From contig NW_024041039.1 in the NCBI RefSeq assembly GCF_014851395.1, forward strand, positions 8,237,177 to 8,301,176: DNA of 64,000 nt, in the 5' to 3' direction. This DNA is from Micropterus salmoides (taxonomy: Eukaryota; Chordata; Actinopteri; Centrarchiformes; Centrarchidae). Below the pieces are notes generated by a model. The model was not told the origin of the DNA, made no database searches, and worked only from the letters and a program-made list of their open reading frames with translations. A program made the position numbers and the translations under genes. Each line of letters opens with the position of its first letter. Position 1 is the first letter of the stretch. Positions 55,731-64,000 of this stretch are shown in pieces.

Positions 55731-55756
55731 GAGGTCCCCCTGCAGTACGTCACTGC
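55731..55756 (-). promoter_or_regulatory. V16 upstream box plus CRE-like decamer
   Basis: AGTGACGTACTGCAGGGGGA then CCTC on the minus strand, about 145-165 bp upstream of the ATG. AGTGACGTAC matches the TRBV decamer AGTGAYRTCA at 8 of 10 positions, the clearest example here. Confidence 0.55.
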
Positions 55757-56400
55757 CCTGTAGATTGCCTGTACTTCATATCAGTAACACTTACGAGCTA
55801 AAGATGCCAGATTTGTTGACAAAAACAGAAGATGGACAATCATCTTTCCTTTCTAAGCAGTGAAGAAAAAATTATAACATGCATCAAAGATGATTTTAAA
55901 ATTCTCCATAGCGATATTATAAACCTGAAATCGACTGCATGGGGCAGACAGTTTTAGATCCAACACTCTTTAGTCCACTCAACTTTTAATTCTATTATTC
56001 TTGTTAGGGCTGATCAGTTAATCGAAATCTTATTTAAAGTGAGGAGGTACAATAATTGTTAAAGGCAAAATTTGCGGCCCTTTTAAATTAAATATCTTGC
56101 GGCACAGATGCCCCGGCCTACACATCATTAAGAAAACATCTTTGATTCGTACAGATCTTTGCAAAAAACATATATTTTTCAATGAAAATAAGAATAATTC
56201 CCTCCGATATTGCAAATCATATCGCAATAGCAATATCAGTCAAAATAACCACAATCAGATATTTTTCTTTCTTTCATTCAAAAGACTGTAGATTCAGAGG
56301 AGGTCAAAATTGTGTCATAACAGCTGATAAAATCGTCGAAGGCTTTGTTTATGTGGGCTGGCTGCAGGTGTTCAGGATACTTAAGAACTTGTTTGACAGA
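55757..56400. other. V16-V17 spacer, no gene seen
   Basis: AT-rich, single-copy spacer. No RSS or coding exon was recognised. Confidence 0.5.
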
Positions 56401-56408
56401 TAAAAGAG

Positions 56409-56879
56409 AGTTTTTGTATTGACTTGAGGGGAATCTGCAGCACTGTGCTAACTGGCAGCACAGAAATACACACCATTGTCATATACAGAAACATTAGAAA
56501 TGGTGAGGCTTGACTGTTTACGGCCATCGCCTTTAAAGCTGATTTTCTCTTTCACATCGTCCTCGGGGTATGGGAAGTTTATATTCAGATAACCAAGGAG
56601 CTTTAGAGCTCTGTGATCTTGTTTGTACCAGAGAATAACATCATAATTTGTTATGTTGTGAGAACAGTTGATCCCTCTGGTAACAGATTCTCCAGGTCCC
56701 TTAATGATGAAAGGAGGTGTTTGGACAACACTGTAGGCATTAGAGGCACCTGTGGAAAAAGCAGACAAGATATTAAACACTCATGCCTGATCTTGCTCTT
56801 TTTGGATACTCCTGTGTTTCTTCTCACCCTTATTTCCTGGGAGATAAAGAAAACTAAATATAAAGACCATAGATATCAT
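56409..56879 (-). CDS. trbv: V17: T-cell receptor V segment (diverged type B), probable TRBV
   Basis: Leader exon 56828-56879 (MISMVFIFSFLYLPGNK), V exon 56448-56749 (302 nt, one codon shorter than other type B). VVQTPPFIIKGPGESVTRGI, CDR1 region ITNYDV, ILWYKQDHRALKLLGYL, CDR2 region NINFPYPED, GVYFCAAS. The last codon before the heptamer is TAG, which end-trimming during joining would have to remove. RSS: heptamer 56441-56447, 23-bp spacer, nonamer ACAAAAACT (56409-56417). It is the most distal V in the window. It is probably usable. Confidence 0.83.
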
Positions 56880-56972
56880 GTTAACGCTGTTTTGTTTGAG
56901 ACTCTACTATCAGCCTTCCTGTCAGTTCAGCACTTGTAAATGAGAGTGCCTCATTGTTACGGTATTGTGATC

Positions 56973-57003
56973 AGGGGAGGTGTCAGAAGGGTCCACATCA
57001 TAG
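56973..57003 (-). promoter_or_regulatory. Type B V promoter box (V17)
   Basis: Diverged version of the V4 box (TATGATGTGGACCCTTCTGA then CACCTCCCCT on the minus strand), about 95-125 bp upstream of the ATG. The conserved core is GATGTRGA ... GACACCTCCCC. Confidence 0.4.
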
Positions 57004-59100
57004 TGAGGGAGATGTGTTAATGTTGTAGTCACAGGAAGTTTAGGTTGTTAGCCTCATTTCATATTTTGTGGTATGTTTCCCCCTGCTGGTTATCTCAGTA
57101 AAGGCACCACCTGAGGAAAACGTTTTGTGAAGTTAGATACTAAAAGCTTCTCAGATATTTAAAAACTATGGCTGATTAGTTATTTCAGTTCAGTGCTGCA
57201 GATTGTGTCATTATTATGTACTCTGCTCTCTTCTACAGTTACGTATCTTCAACCAGTATGTGCAATACTTAATTCATTATCAGATGTTGGCCTGTCTGTG
57301 TCGATTTTCATCAAAGACAAATAAAAACAGAACCTGGAACACTTTTTTTTTTCTCTCTTTACTTTATGATTCTGTATTATTCATTTAGTCCCGCCATGGA
57401 CTGCTGTCGAGGCACTTTTAGAGGCCTTTTCGTCTTTATGATTAAACAAGTTCATATATTCAATATACTCTGTATACATAATGTCTAAGGATCAATCTAT
57501 CTTCAGCCTCTTTGTCCTGAATAATAATGGGTTATCCATATAGTTTATACAGACATGTGCTGGGTATATCAGGATAAGAATGCAGAAGATGGAGCTGCCA
57601 GGCAAGAGGAGAAGAGAAAGGCCAAAGAAGAGGTTTCATGGAGTTGCCCTGTAGTTTAACAGCTCCTTTTACAGTCTGTTCCAGTAGATGGCACTGCTTT
57701 CCTACTTTTGCAGAGAGGCAAAGGAATCGAGGAATTGAGACAGATCTACTGTTTTTAAACAAATGAAATAAGGGCTCCCTCAGCCCCCTTAATCTTCCTC
57801 GCTGTCGATTTAAATTATGTTTTTGTTCAGATCTATAACAATCAATTGATAATAATCAATGAACACATGGCAAAACATCCTTAAGACGCTGACTGAGTAC
57901 AGAAGCAGGATGTGTGTCATGAGGTTTTTAGAATCTGAATTTGAATGAAGCGTACAGTCATTTTACATTTAAATTTGATTCTGCCCCCTGGTGTTTTAAA
58001 GCCCTCCCTTGTCTGATTTCCTGGCTCGTCTTCCTCCTGCGGTTTCTGCAAGTTACAGTAGATCATATTGTATGAAATATTTATTCACACAGCTGTGGTT
58101 GATTTTTCACAGACGTCTTACAAGTTTACACAGTTGAGAGATATGTGAGGTTTGTCAGACCAATAATGAACTGAGCGGCTGCTGTCTGTACAGCAGGAAA
58201 CTCAAATTCAAGGAAAGATTGTTGGTCAGTGGGACTGGTCCGAGGGGGGATCAGCAACAGCTGCTGGCTTCTGCTGCCATGCAACAGCTTCTGTATTATT
58301 CAGTTTAATGTTATCAAATTTAGATACGCCATGGGATTTAACTTCCTTATTCCAATAACAATACCCACAAAACAACAACAATAATTAAATAAAATCTTAA
58401 CTTCAGTCGGGATCAAAAAACTTAATTCATTTCATCATTAATTTATGTGAAAAGTCACTGAAGATCTTGGCCCACATGACTTACCAGTATGTTCATTTAC
58501 ACAAATTACACAATGACACATCAAGTGGTGGTGATAAACCAACGTTTCTGGAACATCTCCATAACCCCTTTTCAGCTGAACCCAATTAAACAAATGAGCA
58601 GTGTGTGCAACAAGTGTGTCTCATTTCTCTTTTTGTAAAATAGTGATGAGCTGTCTAATAAACCTCTGAAATCCTGGTTGATTTAGAGAAAACTAATCAG
58701 AATTCAGTCCCTGTAGCCTAAGCAAAGAAAATTCAGAGCCCCTCGGTGTTGCAGACCTTTTCACTGTTTTATAGTTTGTAAGCATCCCCATGTCTGCCCC
58801 TCAAAAGGCTCAATCTTTTTACAAAATAACAATACAATGATTATAAAATGCCTCAAAACATGCAGTATAAATATCAAACATTTACACTTTCAATTATCAT
58901 AATTTAAACCAAATTAACCCTTGAGGTAAAACAACAGAACACGAACATTAAGAAGGTTAAAGGGTCAGTTCACACACATTTTTGAAAGTATTTTCACTTT
59001 TGGTGCTCTTGAGCCCATAAATAATGTTTCAGGTAGATTTTGTTTTTGTTTTTTTGGTGAAAACTCTTGCCAATGAGATTTAATTCAGTAAGGGTTAAAA
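57004..59100. other. Intergenic, no gene seen
   Basis: Separates the last V segment from the transporter gene. Short frames (for example 57532-57762 minus) have no recognisable motif. It probably marks the edge of the V array. Confidence 0.5.
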
Positions 59101-59106
59101 GGTCGA

Positions 59107-62100
59107 TCAGGGGAAAGTGTTGAATCCAGTCTTATTGTGCAAAGGAATGCCCTCAGCTCCTCTAAACTCCTCTGCGATGTCATCAAATGTGCGACCTTTT
59201 GTCTCTGGAAGGCGAATCCAGGTGAAAGCGAAAGCAAATAGAGCTACAGTCATGAAGAGGAGGTAGACGTACGCACCGCAGATTTTCTGTGGGTGGGAGA
59301 CAGACAAGGTTATAATTTTTATCGGGGTACAAAAAGAAGGCAAATACAAAAGGCATTCAAACGCATTCACACAAAATGGTTGTTTGATTTGGTTCCTTGG
59401 TCTTAGTTTCAGGTTGGCTGCCGTCTCTGTAGCACGTCTCTGTTTCCCTGGTTAACTGTTAATTTAATTAGTATTATTTCAACTTGATTTTAAATGACTT
59501 AAGATGGATTTATAAATATTACACATTAAAAGATTTATGTCTGTTTTACAGTATACTGTATACAGATTTATAGCCAGTATTTAACAGCCATGTCTCTAAG
59601 GTGCAGGGGAACTTGCAAAAGCAAACAAGAAATCCACCTCAAAAGTTTCCCCTGAAGTTTAACTCACTCATGCAGCATGCGGGCCAACAGTATAAACCCA
59701 CCAGTAATGGAGGAAAGAGGAGTGCCAGAACAAACTTCCCTCCCCAGTTGAGCATGCTGGTGAAGGCCATGGCGATGGGTCTGCCAGGCTGGTCGAACAG
59801 CTCGGCAGCAATGAACCAGGAGATGGGGCCAGGGCCCAGCTCATAGGCTGAGATCAGGCAGAAGACCAGCAGGACCTGCAGGCTCCGCAGCTCTGGGACC
59901 AGGTGCTGCACAGTGGATAGACAAGGAGGGGTCAGCCATTATGGGTTTTTGGGTTTATCCATCTTGAAATGTGTGAGAACAAAAATGGGGCTGGCGTTAT
60001 AACCCACGTTGCATTCTCTTAAATTTAAATAAAATTTCATGTCACCTGTTATCAAACACGTAAAACATTTCAAAAGTAGGATCATGTTTTGTCCAAATAA
60101 GTAAAAAAATCATTCTCCAAAATGTCATGGTTTGTTATAACGGTAGATATTTTGTGCAAATCTTAATCGTACACGACAATAATCTTACCAGGACAGAGTC
60201 CACTATAGTCATGAGTAAGTTGCACACTGCGATGGAGATGAACCCAGTCAGGAGTAATTTCCTCCTTCCTGCCCTTTCCATCAGGAAGAACTTGAAAGGA
60301 AAAAACAACACAGTGGTGACTCTGCTCACAATTTAGAAACAAAAATAACAGCTTTATCCTGTTGTGGCTCAAGCTGTTAGACCATTCATGAAATGGTCAA
60401 AACACTTTTATCTGTAATCCAAAATTTGGTGCAATTTGTAAAAAGTTTATGTTGAGCAGCCTATATGATACTGTCATCAGTTAAAACTACATATAAGGCA
60501 AGTAGGGAGCTGAAATGTAAAAATTACTAGAATTTGTACTCACTGCGACCAAAGTGAAGGTCACATTGACAGCCCCCACGCCCAGAGTCAGGTATTTTGC
60601 CTGGTCAAACTTGGCCTGAAACATTCTGGTGGAATAATTGATGATCTGGTAGAAAAGAGAAGGAGTTTCTTTAAAACTAAATAGGCTACTGGGGCATCTC
60701 TCTTTGTTTTTATAAACTGGGGTATTGCACTGACACACTGTCCTGAATCTGAGACTGAATAGTTTATTGAATAAATACCACAGGGCTGCAAGTGAAATAT
60801 TTATGAGAAAGAGAGAAAATTTCCACTAAAAAGGCAGTTGCTGTCATTAGTGTAAAGATTTTCAGGTCTTCAAATTCATGCAAAAATGTTTACCCATTGA
60901 ATCTTGAAATTAAATTGCATTTCATAAGACTGACCGCATTGAATCCGGAGAGCTGACTGCCCAAGTTGATGATAAGGACAATAAGGATTGGCTGCTTGTA
61001 GCGTCGCTTCGTGAAGAACTCGTGGATGGTGACGCCGGCCTGAGTGTGGGCGGCCTCTTCCTTCATCTCTTCCAGCTCAGGAAACACCTGGTCTGCGCTG
61101 CCTCTCAGCCTCAGCAGGGCTGCAGGGTTAAAACAAAATCTTTTAAGGAGCCACGAAGCTGAGATATTGGATATTGGATTTAAAACATTTCTATGTTTTG
61201 ATTCCTGGAAGTCAGCCATAAATCTAAAAGCTGATCTTCAGCTCATCTCTGATAGTAAGAAGAAACTCTCTCTATAATCGATGTAACTGCAGGACAAGCT
61301 TAATGACTAAAATGGAAATAATAATATGTGAAAGGTGCAGTTAAAACACCCACCCGCCTCTGCCTTGCTCTCCTCTCCCTGGTTGATGAGCAGGTAGCGA
61401 GGGCTCTCGGGCAGAAAGGCAGGACCAGATACTGTGTCAGGGCCGGGATTAGAGACAGGGACAGCATCATGGCCCAGTAATGCTCTGTACCCAACACCGT
61501 CTCCAGACCAGCCACCTGCAGCAAACAAATACATGTTGTTGATTGAATACTGCCCTGTACTAAGTTAGATGAAAGGTGAGATTGAAGCCGATGGTGAATC
61601 AAAGCAGGAATTGGGAAGGCCTAAATATATATAATCTATCTGTATGTATTCTCAAAATAAAACTGCAACACAAATTATGCACTGAATTTCTAGTGTCAGG
61701 TAATACGGACACTTGACTGTACAGAAGGTTACAATCACATAAAACCAACAGCAATAATATTGCTCCACACTAATAACCTTACAGAGATCAAAAGATGAAA
61801 AACAAATATTGGAAACTAGACTAATTTTCATTCACAAAACAAAATAAAAAAAATTTCAGATATAAGTCTTAACAAATTTAGCTAATCTAGCCCTGCCAGC
61901 ACCAACAAATGTTGACCCTCAAGTATTCGAGACAAAACTCCCAAAAGCTTTTAATTAATTAAATTACTGAATTCCTACAAACAGCTGTACCGTACCCCAG
62001 TAAAAATGAAGATTCCAAAACTCACCATTCCCACCAGGATGCCTGAGGCGAAGGACACCTGGTTGAGTGTAGCAAAGGCCCCTCTCAGGTTTGTGGAGAC

Positions 62101-62144
62101 ACTTCCTGGATGTAGAGCGGATTAAGACTCATCACCAGGCCGCA
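59107..62144 (-). CDS. Class I facilitative glucose transporter (SLC2A/GLUT family), 3' seven exons
   Basis: Plasma-membrane hexose uniporter of the MFS sugar-porter family. Exons from 5' to 3': 62144(gap)-62026 (CGLVMSLNPLYIQEVSP), 61515-61354 (PESPRYLLIN), 61119-60935 (KQPILIVLIINLGSQLSGFN), 60645-60544 (NYSTRMFQ), 60290-60189 (MERAGRRKLLL), 59905-59702 (YELGPGPISWFIAAELFDQP), 59286-59107 (PETKGRTFDDIAEEF, stop). All junctions have GT-AG signals. QLS and GPGPISWF place it nearest GLUT1-4, possibly a fish-specific member. The first helices lie in or beyond the N gap. Two one-base deletions (near 61409-61411 and 62095) shift the frame in conserved motifs and look like sequence errors. Confidence 0.85.
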
Positions 62145-62644
62145 NNNNNNNNNNNNNNNNNNNNNNNNNNNNNNNNNNNNNNNNNNNNNNNNNNNNNNNN
62201 NNNNNNNNNNNNNNNNNNNNNNNNNNNNNNNNNNNNNNNNNNNNNNNNNNNNNNNNNNNNNNNNNNNNNNNNNNNNNNNNNNNNNNNNNNNNNNNNNNNN
62301 NNNNNNNNNNNNNNNNNNNNNNNNNNNNNNNNNNNNNNNNNNNNNNNNNNNNNNNNNNNNNNNNNNNNNNNNNNNNNNNNNNNNNNNNNNNNNNNNNNNN
62401 NNNNNNNNNNNNNNNNNNNNNNNNNNNNNNNNNNNNNNNNNNNNNNNNNNNNNNNNNNNNNNNNNNNNNNNNNNNNNNNNNNNNNNNNNNNNNNNNNNNN
62501 NNNNNNNNNNNNNNNNNNNNNNNNNNNNNNNNNNNNNNNNNNNNNNNNNNNNNNNNNNNNNNNNNNNNNNNNNNNNNNNNNNNNNNNNNNNNNNNNNNNN
62601 NNNNNNNNNNNNNNNNNNNNNNNNNNNNNNNNNNNNNNNNNNNN
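62145..62644. other. Assembly gap, 500 N
   Basis: Exactly 500 unknown bases, a conventional placeholder. It interrupts an exon of the transporter gene. The sequence after the gap is unrelated to that gene. Confidence 0.99.
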
Positions 62645-64000
62645 TCTTAGTAGCATATAGAGCTTTTGACAACACTTTTAACATACAGGAAGCCATTTGA
62701 TTCCAAGCATTGCTTAATGGAGGTTTAACGTCTTGTGTGGCATATTTAGAGTAATCATTTCCTAACTCACCTGTTATGACCCTGGGGTCATATAGTTTGT
62801 TTTTATCTCCCCCTGCAATGTCAGCTGTCTCTCCTCCTTAGAGTATGTGTGTGTATGCAGGTAATGGGAGAAAGGAGGGCCACTGGATTGGTCCTGCAGA
62901 GCTGATTGGGAGTCTCCTGATTGGTCACCTGGATGACAACAGCCATCTTAAGCACCACTGACAGGAACTCCTCTCTCTCTCTCTGCCTTTCCCAACCTGA
63001 GCCTGTGTACTGGTGTTATACCTGTTAGTTGTGAGTAGAAAACTGCTGTGTAGAGTAGACCTTGTAAATGAATCTGTGCAGCTTAGCTTCGTAATTCTGA
63101 TTGTGTTGACAACCTTTTTTTGGTTGCTTTAGCCATTTTTGTATAATATACGGATATTCTTGTTGTATAGCAGTGTGTAGGAGTGAGAAGCCCTTTTTGT
63201 TTTTGAGATTAGAAGCCTGGTTTAGAGCTTTGTCTTTTATTTACTTTCTGTTTTTGGTTTAGGAAAGTTTAGGTTATTAGATTGTTTTGGTTGTTTTGGG
63301 CACTGCTCATCTCTGAAGCCAATAAAACTGCTAAATTGTATTTCCTGTGTTCTGGCCTTGTTTGGGAATGGGAAGAGTGGGAAGCTACACTTTTATGTTG
63401 CGTGGACCCCTAGACCTTGGGACGTAACACACCTTAACTGGCATTGCTAACGTCAAAGCAAGATGGTGTTCATTTGTATAATCTGTCAAGTTTTGAACGC
63501 TTCTATATTAGTGATCAGTAGGATAAACCAAGAAAAATCCTGGACTTTGAGACTTTAAATTGCTGTTTTCCTTTGGAGGGTGCTGAAAGCATCACATGTA
63601 TTTCTTTATATGCACTTCCTCTGTCTATTTTTGGTCCTGTAGAAAAACCTGTGCCAACTTATCTGGTGCTGAAGCAGTTCCTACTGCAGAGGAACCTCAA
63701 TGAGGTTTTCACCGGTGGAATTTGCTCATTAGCAAGACCTCTTAATGTTTTTATCAACTTGATCTTATTTTTTGGAGGATGTTTTGTTCTATAACAGACT
63801 TTGGGCCCTTTTGGTTATGTAGTTTCTATTATTAAGGTATTTGCAACAATTGTGGTTAATGAATACATGAATTATAAACATGCACAATTCTGAACAAAAC
63901 AGCCCTACATGCAGTATTCAGCATGAACAATGTGAAGACCGTCATGCTGTCGAAGCATCTAAAAGTCTCGTCAATGACCTGTTAAACTCATTTAACCATC
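62645..64000. mobile_element. Fourth copy of the element interior, low-quality sequence, likely misplaced
   Basis: Collinear with 43,490-44,890 of element 3: a solo LTR1 (62772-63429), then a TENT4B-like exon B (from 63643, LVLKQFLLQRNLNEVFTGGI). It shares element 3's longer version of the region near 63,785. Many single-base losses relative to all other copies (for example TTCCAAGCATT for TTCCAAAGCATT, GATTGTGTTGAC for GATTGTTGTTGAC) point to unpolished sequence. Confidence 0.7.
63643..63725 (+). pseudogene. tent4b: TENT4B-like exon B, copy 4
   Basis: As in copies 1-3, with one C missing at the start (AAAAACCTGTGCC). Further exons would lie outside the window. Confidence 0.7.

Noticed and set aside
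199..56879. V exons as NITR or other non-rearranging V-type receptors
   Set aside because: Every V exon ends precisely at a heptamer/23-bp/nonamer RSS with no downstream transmembrane or cytoplasmic exon, as expected of rearranging segments.
199..56879. Assignment to TRA/TRD rather than TRB
   Set aside because: V-alpha segments also use 23-bp RSSs, so this is not excluded. WYRQ/WYKQ framework style, CAAS ends and decamer-like promoters favour TRB. A C or J region outside the window would decide.
62085..62696. Frames of 174-203 codons spanning the N gap
   Set aside because: Artifacts made almost entirely of unknown bases.

Overview
The window looks like nuclear DNA from a ray-finned (acanthomorph-type) fish. 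It is intron-rich and full of teleost transposon families (an L2-type LINE, solo LTRs, TTAA-flanked short elements), and its main content is an array of rearranging antigen-receptor V gene segments. I count 17 V exons, all on the minus strand. Each ends in a recombination signal with a 23-bp spacer, and 16 of the 17 have an upstream leader exon. Framework motifs (MYWYRQLPG, ILWYKQ, GVYFCAAS, LYFCAVS) and the 23-bp RSS fit T-cell receptor beta V segments (TRBV) best. No D, J or C segment was seen. If joining is by deletion, they should lie beyond the low-coordinate end.

Layout. 1-8,880: V1-V6, a MITE, orphan leader exons and a foreign block. 8,891-19,615: the first copy of a 10.7-kb TTAA-flanked composite element with matching ends. 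It holds a decayed TENT4B-like pseudogene with introns, a solo LTR, an L2-like LINE fragment, a 27-bp inverted repeat, an AT-rich VNTR, an unrecognised gene built from 55-residue repeats, and a promoter-like block. 19,964-25,494: V7-V9, a solo LTR inside the MITE, and an L2-type LINE. 25,642-34,574: a second copy of the element, truncated at its left end. 34,932-42,046: V10-V14 and the second copy of that solo LTR. 42,140-53,440: a third copy (11.3 kb). 53,793-57,003: V15-V17, more divergent, probably the old distal edge of the V array. 59,107-62,144: seven 3' exons of a class I facilitative glucose transporter gene (minus strand), cut by a 500-N gap. 62,645-64,000: a low-quality fourth copy of the element interior that probably does not belong here.

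The array grew by tandem duplication of a roughly 15-19 kb cassette (V types B-A-B-C-D plus the element). Single members were later lost, converted or disrupted. Fifteen V segments look usable: V9 has lost its leader and V14 is frameshifted. Three uninterrupted paralogous sites (1,027, 4,774 and 38,314) each keep a single TTAA exactly where the large element sits elsewhere, so the element, or its precursor, inserted into one V-upstream region and was then carried along by the duplications. The most novel content is this element and the 55-residue-repeat protein it carries.
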